Origin: G963677445 sp963678275
GTDB lineage: Bacteria > Bacteroidota > Ignavibacteria > Ignavibacteriales > Melioribacteraceae
Length of the DNA: 64,000 bases
Assembly: GCA_963678275.1 (NCBI GenBank)
Contig: OY782765.1
Span: 2,046,001-2,110,000 of the forward strand
Direction: 5' to 3'
The notes beneath the pieces were generated by a model. That model was not told the DNA's origin, made no database searches, and worked only from the letters and a program-made list of their open reading frames with translations. The translations under genes and the position numbers were made by a program. Below, one piece after another: positions 53,803-62,672 of this stretch. Every line of letters begins with the position of its first letter. Position 1 is the stretch's first letter.

Positions 53803-54256
53803 AAAATTTCACCTCATAGCCGGCAAATTCTCCATCCTTATAGTTAAACTTGGCGCTGAAAAACTTATTATTGAATAACCATCTCATAAAGATCTTATCG
53901 CCGGGCCATAAATTAAGATTATAAATCAATTCATTCGGCACCCACTCAAGTTCTCCTTCATCGGTTTCTTTCAATTCACCTTCATAATCTGACGCGGTAT
54001 AGAGAAATACATACCAGTCATCGACACCGTCAAAAAGAGGGAATGTTATTATTCCTCTTAAAACCGGATCTTTGACTATTAGTCCCGATTCCTCTTCAAC
54101 TTCCCGCCTTACACATTCTTCAGGTGTTTCACCCGGATTAAATTTTCCACCGAGCCCGTTCCATTTTCCTTTGTGATAATCATCCGCTTTTTTGTTGCGG
54201 TGAATCATCAAAGTTTTTTCATCATCCCTGATATAACATAATGTTGCCAGTTTCAT
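53774..54256 (-). CDS. Nudix hydrolase (MutT/8-oxo-dGTP diphosphatase-like)
   Basis: A 160-aa hydrolase of nucleoside diphosphate derivatives. The Nudix box is complete: GKFNPGETPEECVRREVEEESGL at about residues 37-59, with the metal-binding REVEEES. TLCYIRDDEKTLMIHRNKK and GKWNGLGG precede it as in MutT/MTH1-type sanitising enzymes. Divergent from uvrA, another DNA-repair gene, across a 193-bp spacer, which suits a nucleotide-pool cleaning role but does not prove it. Confidence 0.88.
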   Translation of the reverse strand: MKLATLCYIRDDEKTLMIHRNKKADDYHKGKWNGLGGKFNPGETPEECVRREVEEESGLIVKDPVLRGIITFPLFDGVDDWYVFLYTASDYEGELKETDEGELEWVPNELIYNLNLWPGDKIFMRWLFNNKFFSAKFNYKDGEFAGYEVKFYEHEILNRR

Positions 54257-54449
54257 TTTGAACCTTATGACTGAAAAAAAATATTATAGATATTATTAAA
54301 ATAATTTTCCTGAAAACTATTTCCAAAAATCAGGAGAAAAATTACTAATTTAAGAGTTTGATTAATCTCCTTTTCCATATTTTTTGGCCTGATTAGTTTG
54401 AAAAGGAGCAAATTCAGCAAAACAGTGTAGAATGAAAAAATAAAATATT

Positions 54450-57233
54450 ATGCAAAAAGAAACAAAGCCTGTTCATTACAGCGATAAAATTGTTGTTAAG
54501 GGCGCCAGAGAGCATAACCTTAAAAATATCGACATTGAGATACCCCGGAACAAACTGATAGTCTTCACCGGTGTTAGCGGCAGCGGGAAATCCTCTCTCG
54601 TATTTGATACCATCTACGCGGAAGGACAGCGAAGGTATGTAGAAAGCCTTTCATCATACGCCAGGCAGTTCCTGGAAAGAATGAATAAACCGGATATGGA
54701 TTTTATTTATGGTATTTGCCCGGCTGTTGCCATTGAGCAAAAGACCGGGGCAAGAAATCCCCGCTCCACCGTGGGCACCTCTACCGAAATATATGATTTC
54801 CTCAGGCTTCTTTTTGCCAGAATTGGTGAAACAATATGTTTTAATTGTGGTAAAGTTGTAAAAAAGGACTCGGTGAAAACTGTCACCGAAGAGATGGAAA
54901 AAAAGGAGGAGGGAGGAAAATATTATTTAACCTTTCCCATTCATTCACATGAAGGAAGAACGGTTGAAGAAGAACTGCAGTTGCTGAAGAAGAAAGGATT
55001 CTTCAGGATATTTTATAAAGATTCACTTTATGATCTCAATGAACAGGAACCGGAAATTGATGATAAAAACCAGATTTATGTTGTAATAGACCGGTTCAGG
55101 ATTAAAAAAGGAAAGATGAGGGAAATGCTCGCCGATTCCGTTGAGACCACATTCAGGGAGGGTGAGGAAAAACTTGCTGTAATTAATGCGGACACCTTTG
55201 AGACAGATGAATTTTCAAGGTTTTATGAATGCTGCGGAATAAGGTATGAGGAACCTGAGCCACGTTTTTTCTCTTTTAATAATCCTTTTGGAGCCTGCCC
55301 TGTCTGCCAGGGATTCGGAAGAACCATGGGTTATGATATGGAGCTTATTGTTCCCGATGACAACCTCTCAATTCTTGAGGGCGCCATCGCTCCCTGGAGA
55401 ACCGCCAAATACAGTAAATACCAGCGCGACCTCGTAAGAAACGCTAAAAATAAAAATATTCCTCTCGATATTTCCTTCAGACAACTGACCTCAGAGCAGA
55501 GAAAATATATCAAAGAAGGATTTAACGGTTTTGCAGGCATTGATAAGTTTTTCAGCATGCTCGAAGAAAAAACATATAAAATGCATATTCGTATTCTGCT
55601 GAGCAAATACAGGGGCTACACAACTTGTCACGCCTGTAAAGGTTCCAGACTGCGCCGTGAAGCGATGCAGGTAAAAATTGCCGGTGTTTCAATACATGAT
55701 ATTATTAAAAGACCTATCGAATATGTTTCTCAGTTTTTTGAGGAACTTCAGCTTACAGAATACCAAATGCAGGTTGGTGAAAGGATTCTGAAAGAAATTA
55801 CAAAAAGATTAAGTTTTCTTAACGATGTCGGACTTGGTTACCTTACTCTCGACCGGTTAAGCAGCACATTATCCGGTGGCGAAACTCAGAGGATAAATCT
55901 GGCGACTTCTCTCGGCTCAGCCCTCATAGGCACCCTTTATGTGCTCGATGAACCGAGTATTGGTCTGCATCCAAGGGATAATGAACGACTGATTAAAATT
56001 CTTAAATCACTGAAAAATATCGGAAATACAGTGCTTGTTGTCGAGCATGACTCCGAAATGATGGAAGCCGCCGATCTTATCGCTGACATGGGACCTGTGG
56101 CCGGACGCAACGGCGGTGAGATAGTCGCCTACGGAACCCCCGATGAGATTAAAAAGCATCCCGATTCATTGACCGGCAAATACCTTTCCGGTAAGTTGGA
56201 AATTCCTCTGCCCGCTAAAAGAAGGCTGGAAAAAACCGATGAGATAATCATTTCGGGAGCCAGGGAAAACAACCTGAAAAATATTGATGTGGTTATTCCG
56301 CTTCACAAAATTGTAGTAGTAACCGGTGTAAGCGGTTCAGGTAAAAGCACTCTTATCCATGATGTGCTTTATGGAGGAATTCTTAAAATGCTGGGGGGAA
56401 ATCCTCCGAAACTTGGCAAATATAAATCACTTTCAGGTGTTAATTTTATAGATGATATTGAAATAGTCGATCAGTCCCCCATTGGCAAATCACCCCGCTC
56501 CAACCCGATAAGCTACATAAAAGGATTTGATAATATAAGAGAACTCTTTTCAAAAACTCCCCAGGCAAGAGCCAGGGGGTATAAACCGGGCTATTTTTCA
56601 TTCAATGTCCCCGGCGGCCGGTGCGAAACCTGCCAGGGGGAAGGATACGTAAAAATTGAGATGCAGTTCCTCGCCGATCTTTACCTGGAATGTGAAGATT
56701 GTAAAGGCAGCAGGTATAAAAAAGAAATCCGCGATATAACATATAAAGGAAAAAATATTGTTGATGTACTGAATATGACTGTTGATGAGGCGCTTCAGTT
56801 TTTCAGTAAAACACCCAGAATAGCGTCATATCTGCAAAATCTGAGTGATGTCGGTATGGGATATGTACAGTTAGGACAACCTTCAAATACTCTGTCGGGC
56901 GGTGAAGCGCAAAGAATAAAACTGGCTTCACACCTGATATCTCAAAAAAACAATAAACATATTCTCTACATATTTGATGAGCCGACAACAGGTCTGCATT
57001 TTGACGATATTAAAAAACTTATGAATTGTTTCGAAATGCTGATAAAATATAATAACTCTGTTGTTATCATTGAACATAACCTCGATATCATCAAGAATGC
57101 CGACCATATAATCGACCTGGGTCCCGAAGCAGGAGAAAAAGGGGGTGAAGTTGTCGCTGAAGGAACTCCCGAAGAAATTGCCGCCGTAGAAAATTCCCAT
57201 ACAGGGCGCTTCCTTCAAAACGCGCTGAAATAA
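54450..57233 (+). CDS. uvrA: Excinuclease ABC subunit A
   Basis: Damage-recognition ATPase of nucleotide excision repair. 927 aa, normal. Two ABC modules: the first Walker A GVSGSGKSSL (41-50), the second GVSGSGKSTLIHDVLY, with signatures TLSGGETQRINLA and TLSGGEAQRIKLA and Walker B LYVLDEPSIGLH and LYIFDEPTTGLH. Zinc fingers are seen as CFNCGK, CPVCQG...CHACKG and CETCQG...CEDCKG. Family blocks SSLVFDTIYAEGQRRYVESLSSYARQFL and QKTGARNPRSTVGTSTEIYDF are exact. The ATG follows an AT-rich leader with AGGAG some 35 nt away. Confidence 0.98.
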   Translation: MQKETKPVHYSDKIVVKGAREHNLKNIDIEIPRNKLIVFTGVSGSGKSSLVFDTIYAEGQRRYVESLSSYARQFLERMNKPDMDFIYGICPAVAIEQKTGARNPRSTVGTSTEIYDFLRLLFARIGETICFNCGKVVKKDSVKTVTEEMEKKEEGGKYYLTFPIHSHEGRTVEEELQLLKKKGFFRIFYKDSLYDLNEQEPEIDDKNQIYVVIDRFRIKKGKMREMLADSVETTFREGEEKLAVINADTFETDEFSRFYECCGIRYEEPEPRFFSFNNPFGACPVCQGFGRTMGYDMELIVPDDNLSILEGAIAPWRTAKYSKYQRDLVRNAKNKNIPLDISFRQLTSEQRKYIKEGFNGFAGIDKFFSMLEEKTYKMHIRILLSKYRGYTTCHACKGSRLRREAMQVKIAGVSIHDIIKRPIEYVSQFFEELQLTEYQMQVGERILKEITKRLSFLNDVGLGYLTLDRLSSTLSGGETQRINLATSLGSALIGTLYVLDEPSIGLHPRDNERLIKILKSLKNIGNTVLVVEHDSEMMEAADLIADMGPVAGRNGGEIVAYGTPDEIKKHPDSLTGKYLSGKLEIPLPAKRRLEKTDEIIISGARENNLKNIDVVIPLHKIVVVTGVSGSGKSTLIHDVLYGGILKMLGGNPPKLGKYKSLSGVNFIDDIEIVDQSPIGKSPRSNPISYIKGFDNIRELFSKTPQARARGYKPGYFSFNVPGGRCETCQGEGYVKIEMQFLADLYLECEDCKGSRYKKEIRDITYKGKNIVDVLNMTVDEALQFFSKTPRIASYLQNLSDVGMGYVQLGQPSNTLSGGEAQRIKLASHLISQKNNKHILYIFDEPTTGLHFDDIKKLMNCFEMLIKYNNSVVIIEHNLDIIKNADHIIDLGPEAGEKGGEVVAEGTPEEIAAVENSHTGRFLQNALK

Positions 57234-57251
57234 CTTTTTATACGTGGCGAA

Positions 57252-57737
57252 TCAAAGATAAAATGCTGAAGGCGCTGAGATATACCGCGCGCCGGTTTCA
57301 GCAAGAAATAAATTTATACTTTGCATAATCTCCCCTTCTCTTTTTAATTCGAGGTTATATCTGCCCGTCATTAAACTTTTTGTATTAAATTCGATACAGT
57401 ACTGTCCGGGTAAATGTACACTATGGACAAGTTTGAATTTTTTATTCCCTTTTTCGTTACGCAGAATAATCTCAATATTCATTAGTTCAGGGATTGTATA
57501 AGAAATATATTTACCACTGGCGCCATTCTTATTATCGACCAGTGAAAGGCTGTAATTCGAAGTTTCTTCCGATAAATCGACCTCATAATATCCATACGAT
57601 CTGATAACAGATAACCCGTTTTTTCCTGAACGCCGGCAAACACCGCAACCGTTTTTTATCGGAAGGTCGCTTCCATAGGCCATTTTGATCCCCTTGCAAT
57701 AATAATATTCACAAAAAGGATACAAATTCGGTACCAT
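57252..57737 (-). CDS. Small protein with a FlgD/sorting-domain-like beta-sandwich, no signal peptide
   Basis: Up to 161 aa; the ATG at 57683 (143 aa) has a better ribosome site (AAGGGGATC) than the first ATG. After a short NGCGVCRRSG segment with CxxC, the chain ISYTIPELMNIEIILRNEKGN, HSVHLPGQYCIEFNTKSLMTGRYNLEL follows the strand pattern of FlgD-type and T9SS C-terminal domains (compare IGYSIP...GNYEVTFDTGNLPNG...GVYFYRLIV in the C25 protease here). No export signal is visible, so it may act in the cytoplasm. Its function is unknown. Convergent to uvrA. Confidence 0.6.
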   Translation of the reverse strand: MVPNLYPFCEYYYCKGIKMAYGSDLPIKNGCGVCRRSGKNGLSVIRSYGYYEVDLSEETSNYSLSLVDNKNGASGKYISYTIPELMNIEIILRNEKGNKKFKLVHSVHLPGQYCIEFNTKSLMTGRYNLELKREGEIMQSINLFLAETGARYISAPSAFYL

Positions 57738-58088
57738 AATTTTTTTTATACATTTTGAAAAATTTCAAAAGTTCAGGCAGCCTGTCACGGTCTTAAAAAT
57801 ACCGGGACATACCGTAGTCCCGATTTTTATTGTATGGCGTCATAACTCTGAAAAACAAATCGGGAGAACCTGCCGGGACAGGGAAACAGATTGCTTTAAT
57901 CTTATTTTTAGTAACAAATAACATTCTGAAAAATCCTGTTTTGCAAAAGGGGAAGAAATTAATAAAGGGAAAATTTTTCACATACTACGCAAAATATGCA
58001 CATTAAATCAGCTCATTAATAAATCATTACCGCAACACCATTTTTTTTGTTAATTTTATTGTTTGTATTTAAATAATCTTGGAAAATA
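57738..58088. other. Intergenic region, divergent promoters
   Basis: AT-rich, no gene and no clear repeat. It should carry promoters for the minus-strand small protein and the plus-strand epimerase. No confident -35/-10 pair was seen. Confidence 0.45.
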
Positions 58089-59126
58089 ATGAAAGTATTA
58101 GTAACCGGCGGAGCCGGATTTTTAGGAATCAACTTAGTAAGATACCTTCTGAACAAAGGTTATGATGTAGTTTCACTTGATATTGCCGATTTTACCTATG
58201 AAGACTGCAAAGCAGACATAAAGATCGTGAAGGGAGATATCAGGGATGCCGAAACGGTTAAAAATTCTATGGCGGGCGTTGATATCGTTATTCATTCCGC
58301 CGCGGCCCTGCCACTTTATTCTCCCGAAGATATTTATTCAACTGATGTGGAAGGAACCCGGCTTCTGGTCGATACAGCTCTTGAAAATAATATAAAACGT
58401 TTCATTCAGATTTCATCAACCGCTGTTTATGGAATACCCGATCATCATCCTATCTTTGAAGATGACAAACTTGATGGTGTAGGTCCTTACGGAATAGCGA
58501 AAATTCAGGCCGAAGAAGAGTGTATTAAGGCAAGAGAAAAGGGAATGTGCGTTCCCGTTTTAAGGCCAAAATCGTTTATAGGACCAGAAAGACTGGGCGT
58601 CTTCGCTCTTTTATATGACTGGGCTTATGACGGCAAAGGATTTCCGATGATAGGCAACGGAAAAAACAGGTACCAGTTGCTGGATGTTGAAGACCTCTGC
58701 GAGGCTGTCGGTTTATGTATGGAGCTTGATGAAGATACAGTTAATGATACATTCAATATCGGGGCGGCTGAGTTCACCACAATGCGCGAAGATTACCAGG
58801 CAGTGCTTGATTTTGCAGGACATGGCAAAAAGATAAAAGGCCTGCCCGAAAAACCAATTATCCTGACCTTAAAACTGCTTGAAGCGTTAAACCTTTCTCC
58901 TTTATATAAATGGGTTTATGAAACCGCTTCCAAAGATTCTTTCGTGTCGATTGAAAAAGCTGAGAAAATACTTGGTTTCAAACCAAAATATTCCAATAAA
59001 GACGCCCTTATAAGAAATTATAAATGGTATGTTGATAATCTTGAAACTTTCAGCAACCAGTCAGGTGTTTCTCACCGTGTCCCCTGGAAACAAGGGATAT
59101 TAAAATTAGCGAAGATGTTCTTCTAA
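58089..59126 (+). CDS. NAD-dependent epimerase/dehydratase (extended SDR)
   Basis: A 345-aa extended short-chain dehydrogenase, usually acting on nucleotide sugars or similar. The NAD-binding motif is MKVLVTGGAGFLGINLVRYL. The active site has FIQISSTAVYG (Ser/Thr) and GPYGIAKIQAEE (Tyr-x-x-x-Lys). RPKSFIGPERLGVFALLYDWAYDGKGFPMIGNGKNRYQLLDVEDLCEA is the substrate-side block. The substrate is unknown. It opens a plus-strand run with the deoxyhypusine-synthase-like gene (41-bp gap) and the SpoIID-like gene. Confidence 0.85.
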   Translation: MKVLVTGGAGFLGINLVRYLLNKGYDVVSLDIADFTYEDCKADIKIVKGDIRDAETVKNSMAGVDIVIHSAAALPLYSPEDIYSTDVEGTRLLVDTALENNIKRFIQISSTAVYGIPDHHPIFEDDKLDGVGPYGIAKIQAEEECIKAREKGMCVPVLRPKSFIGPERLGVFALLYDWAYDGKGFPMIGNGKNRYQLLDVEDLCEAVGLCMELDEDTVNDTFNIGAAEFTTMREDYQAVLDFAGHGKKIKGLPEKPIILTLKLLEALNLSPLYKWVYETASKDSFVSIEKAEKILGFKPKYSNKDALIRNYKWYVDNLETFSNQSGVSHRVPWKQGILKLAKMFF

Positions 59127-59167
59127 AAATTAAATAACGATTTATTATTTTGTCACGGGAGGCGGAT

Positions 59168-60196
59168 ATGCCGGCAAAAAAAGAATTTTTAAAAGAGACT
59201 GTTGAACATATCGATATAAAAAAACTGGATGTTGTGCCTGTTGTCGAAGCGATGGGTAAAATGGCTTTTTCAGCGCGCGACCTTAACAGGGCAGCGCAGA
59301 TTTATAACAGAATGCTGCGGGATAAAGATTGCACTGTTATTCTTACCCTCGCCGGCAGCTTATTCAGCGCCGGATTAAAAAACATTGTATGCGATATGAT
59401 CAAAAATAATATGGTCGACGCCATCGTTTCCACCGGCGCCATCATGGTTGACCAGGATTTTTTTGAAGCGCTTGGTTTCAAACATTATATCGGCTCTCCT
59501 TATAGCGATGATAATCTTTTGAGAGACCTCCATATTGACCGTATTTATGACACCTATATAGATGAAGATGAATTGAGAATCTGTGATGACACCACGGCTG
59601 AAATATTTGATTCTCTTGAGCCGCGTCCATGGTCTTCGAGAGAACTGCTTTATGAATTTGGCAAATATCTTGATAAAGTTGGTGTAAAAACCGAATGCAG
59701 TGTGGTACATGAAGCCTATAAAAACAATGTCCCTATATTTGTGCCCGCTTTTTCAGATTGCTCAGCCGGTTTTGGTTTTGTTGTGCATCAGACCAAAAAC
59801 CCTGATAAACATGTTTCGGTTGATTCAGCAAAAGATTTTGTGGAACTGACTAAAATAAAGCTTGAAAGCAAAGAAACAGGAATATTTATGATCGGCGGCG
59901 GTGTTCCTAAAAATTTCACACAGGATATAGTCGTTGCGGCTGATATCCTGCAGGAAGACGCCCCGATGCATAAATACGCTGTGCAGATAACGGTAGCTGA
60001 TGTAAGAGACGGAGCGCTTTCCAGCTCAACTCTTAAAGAAGCCAGCTCATGGGGAAAAGTTGAAACCACTTATGAACAGATGGTTTATAGCGAGGCGACT
60101 CTGGCAATGCCCCTTCTGGCAGGTTACGCCTATCATAAACGCGCCTGGGAGTCAAGGGAAAAACGAGAATTATCTAAATTATTTTTAAAGAACTAA
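59168..60196 (+). CDS. Deoxyhypusine synthase-family protein
   Basis: A 342-aa homologue of deoxyhypusine synthase, which transfers an aminobutyl group from spermidine. The NAD-binding parts (TLAGSLFSAGLKNIVCDMI, VDAIVSTGAIMVDQDFFEALG) and the active-site Lys (GGGVPKNF, Lys248) are present, followed by ASSWGKVETTYEQMVYSEATLAMPLLAGY, as in the eukaryotic enzyme. Bacteria lack hypusine; characterised bacterial relatives act as homospermidine synthases or are uncharacterised. The start is ATG 59168, 6 nt after GGGAGG; an upstream in-frame TTG is unlikely. Neighbours (epimerase, SpoIID-like) do not reveal the acceptor. Confidence 0.88.
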   Translation: MPAKKEFLKETVEHIDIKKLDVVPVVEAMGKMAFSARDLNRAAQIYNRMLRDKDCTVILTLAGSLFSAGLKNIVCDMIKNNMVDAIVSTGAIMVDQDFFEALGFKHYIGSPYSDDNLLRDLHIDRIYDTYIDEDELRICDDTTAEIFDSLEPRPWSSRELLYEFGKYLDKVGVKTECSVVHEAYKNNVPIFVPAFSDCSAGFGFVVHQTKNPDKHVSVDSAKDFVELTKIKLESKETGIFMIGGGVPKNFTQDIVVAADILQEDAPMHKYAVQITVADVRDGALSSSTLKEASSWGKVETTYEQMVYSEATLAMPLLAGYAYHKRAWESREKRELSKLFLKN

Positions 60197-60212
60197 ATAA
60201 AATAGCGGGAGT

Positions 60213-61559
60213 ATGATGAAAGAACCGGTAATACATGTAGCTGTTCTGGTTGCCGATGAAATCAGGTTCGAATTGCATGGCGATTTCACTTCATCACAGG
60301 ACAAAAATAACTGCAGCGGAAAATATGCGGCCAAAATTGAAGATGGAAAAATTGTTGTATCCGATAATAATAATGAAACAGTAATCAAAGGTGAAACTAT
60401 TACTTTCGATCCCGATAACTTTGAAGCTGAATCATTTATTGTCAGAGATGTGATAATTGGCATTCAGTTTCACTGGCAGCAGAAAGAAAACCAGAGATTT
60501 CAGGGATCGCTCAAGTTGCTGATTGAGAAGGGAAAAATTGCCGCGGTAAACATTGTGCCGGCAGAATCTTATCTCACAAGTGTAATCTCGTCTGAAATGA
60601 GCGCGACCAGCTCAACCGAATTTTTGAAAGCGCACGCGATTATCTCACGAAGCTGGTTATTCGCGCAGATTGATAAAAGTAACGAATTAAGATCAACACA
60701 AAATAATTATAATTCTTCGATAGAAACTGATGAGGAATTGATCAAATGGTATGATCGTGAAGATCACACTCTTTATGATGTATGCGCGGATGATCATTGT
60801 CAGCGTTACCAGGGTATAACAAAACTTTACGCTCATAACGCTCAAACCGCGGTGGCCGACACAAGAGGACTTGTATTAAAATATAACAATAAAATATGCG
60901 ATACCAGGTTCTCAAAATCATGCGGCGGTGTATCGGAATCTTTCGAAAATGTCTGGGAGCCTGTGGAACATCCCTATCTCGCCAGCATTATTGATTACAA
61001 ATTTGAACAGGATGCTGAAATAGGGGACCTGCGCATTGAAGAAAACGCGGCAAAGTGGATAGCCAACAACCCGCCGGCTTTCTGTAACACACAGGATGAA
61101 AATATATTATCCCAGGTTTTGCTCGATTACGATCAGGAAACACGAGATTTTTACCGATGGAAAGTTGAATACGGCAATGAAGAACTTACAGAGTTGATAA
61201 AAGAAAAATCTGGTATTGACTTCGGAGAAATCATTGATCTTGTGCCGATTGAACGTGGTTACTCGGGACGGCTCATCAAATTGAATATTATCGGAAGCAA
61301 AAAGAACATGATAATAGGAAAAGAGCTCGAAATCAGGCGCCTTCTTTCCACAAGTCATCTTTATTCATCGGCATTTATTGTTGAAAAAGAAAATGTCAAA
61401 GATGGAATTCCCGGCAAAATCATCCTGCGCGGAGCGGGATGGGGTCACGGAGTCGGCCTGTGTCAGATTGGAGCCGCTGTTATGAGCGAAATGGGACACA
61501 ATTTTGATGAAATTCTTCTTCATTATTTCCGTAACGCAAAAATTGAAAAGATTTATTGA
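60213..61559 (+). CDS. SpoIID/LytB-domain protein without a signal peptide
   Basis: A 448-aa protein of the SpoIID/LytB family, which includes lytic transglycosylases and amidase enhancers acting on peptidoglycan. IVPAESYLTSVISSEMSATSSTEFLKAHAIISRSW is the core motif containing the catalytic-type Glu of SpoIID. SKSCGGVSESFENVW and ILRGAGWGHGVGLCQIGA are the other two conserved blocks. The N-terminus (MMKEPVIHVAVLVADEIRFEL) has no export signal, which is odd for a wall enzyme. Two adjacent ATGs follow GGGAG. It ends before a strong terminator and is probably co-transcribed with the two genes before it. Confidence 0.85.
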   Translation: MMKEPVIHVAVLVADEIRFELHGDFTSSQDKNNCSGKYAAKIEDGKIVVSDNNNETVIKGETITFDPDNFEAESFIVRDVIIGIQFHWQQKENQRFQGSLKLLIEKGKIAAVNIVPAESYLTSVISSEMSATSSTEFLKAHAIISRSWLFAQIDKSNELRSTQNNYNSSIETDEELIKWYDREDHTLYDVCADDHCQRYQGITKLYAHNAQTAVADTRGLVLKYNNKICDTRFSKSCGGVSESFENVWEPVEHPYLASIIDYKFEQDAEIGDLRIEENAAKWIANNPPAFCNTQDENILSQVLLDYDQETRDFYRWKVEYGNEELTELIKEKSGIDFGEIIDLVPIERGYSGRLIKLNIIGSKKNMIIGKELEIRRLLSTSHLYSSAFIVEKENVKDGIPGKIILRGAGWGHGVGLCQIGAAVMSEMGHNFDEILLHYFRNAKIEKIY

Positions 61560-61567
61560 TTTTTCCC

Positions 61568-61602
61568 GGATCCCGGCCCCCCGGGATCCTCACTTTTTTT
61601 TC
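61568..61602 (+). terminator. Terminator after the SpoIID-like gene
   Basis: Perfect 9-bp stem GGATCCCGG (61568-61576) with CCGGGATCC (61581-61589), 4-nt loop, then TCAC and a run of nine Ts. It starts 9 bp after the stop codon. Confidence 0.9.
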
Positions 61603-61745
61603 GGATTAAGCAGATATAAAGGCCCTGAATAATTCCGGAGCAACGGCTCAGTCTTCCCGGAAAATATGGGAAGAAATATTGGTACTGTTTTTGATTTAAC
61701 TGTTATTTACCTATCTTTTGAGATTTGAAATTTTTGAATAAGTCT

Positions 61746-62672
61746 ATGAAAATAGTTGTTACCGGCGGCGCCGGTTTTATCGGAAGTCACATTGCGGAAT
61801 ACTGGGCCGGAAAGGGAGCCGAGGTGATAGCGCTTGATAACCTTCGCACCGGTTCGCTCAGTAATATTGAAGATAACTCCGGAATAAATTTTGTTCCGGG
61901 AGATATTACAAACAAAGACACAGTATTTTCGGTTCTGGAAAACGCCGATTATGTTTTTCATCTGGCCGCGCTGGTGTCTATCCCCGAATCAATAGAAAAA
62001 CCTGCTGAGTGCATTAAAATAAATGTTAATGGTTTTTTAAATGTTCTTGAAGCCGCCAGGGAATTCAGCATAAAAAAGGTTGTACACTCCTCTTCCGCGT
62101 CGGTATATGGCGATGATCCCGAATTGCCCAAGGATGTTTCAATGCGCCCCGATCCGAAAACCCCTTACAGCATCACAAAACTGGATGGGGAATATTATTC
62201 AAGAATGTTTCTTGAAGAATACGGGGTAAATACTGTTTCTCTGAGATATTTTAATGTCTTTGGACCGCGACAATCCCCGTCAAGTCATTATGCGGCCGCG
62301 ATACCTGTATTTATTGATCACGCGCTGAAAAATAAAAATCTGATCATTTATGGCGACGGTGGTCAGACAAGAGACTTTATTTTTGTGAAGGATGTTGTGC
62401 AGGCAAATGTTAAAGCGGCGCTGACCGAAAATAAACATGGCGTATTTAACGTCGCGCTGGGAAATTCCTGTTCAATACGCAACCTGGCAGAAAAAATTAT
62501 TGAGATTACCGGATCAAAGAGCAAAATCTTTTTTGCCGATCCGAGACCAGGCGATATACGTCATAGTATTGCCGATATTTCAGAAACTATCCGTGATTTT
62601 AATTTCTCTCCCGAACATGACCTGAATGAAGGATTGATATCCACGATTGATTTTCTCAGGCAGCAACAATGA
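61746..62672 (+). CDS. UDP-glucose 4-epimerase-like SDR (GalE/WbpP type)
   Basis: A 308-aa nucleotide-sugar epimerase. Cofactor motif MKIVVTGGAGFIGSHIAEY, then VIALDNLRTGSLSNI and VFHLAALVSIPESIEKP. Catalytic SSSASVYGDDPELP (Ser) and PYSITKLDGEYY (Tyr-x-x-x-Lys). RYFNVFGPRQSPSSHYAAAIPVFIDHALKN and YGDGGQTRDFIFVKDVVQA are the substrate blocks of UDP-GlcNAc/Glc 4-epimerases. The start is ATG 61746; a TTG seven codons upstream is possible. Its stop overlaps the asparaginase start (ATGA at 62669-62672), so they are translationally coupled. Confidence 0.9.
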   Translation: MKIVVTGGAGFIGSHIAEYWAGKGAEVIALDNLRTGSLSNIEDNSGINFVPGDITNKDTVFSVLENADYVFHLAALVSIPESIEKPAECIKINVNGFLNVLEAAREFSIKKVVHSSSASVYGDDPELPKDVSMRPDPKTPYSITKLDGEYYSRMFLEEYGVNTVSLRYFNVFGPRQSPSSHYAAAIPVFIDHALKNKNLIIYGDGGQTRDFIFVKDVVQANVKAALTENKHGVFNVALGNSCSIRNLAEKIIEITGSKSKIFFADPRPGDIRHSIADISETIRDFNFSPEHDLNEGLISTIDFLRQQQ

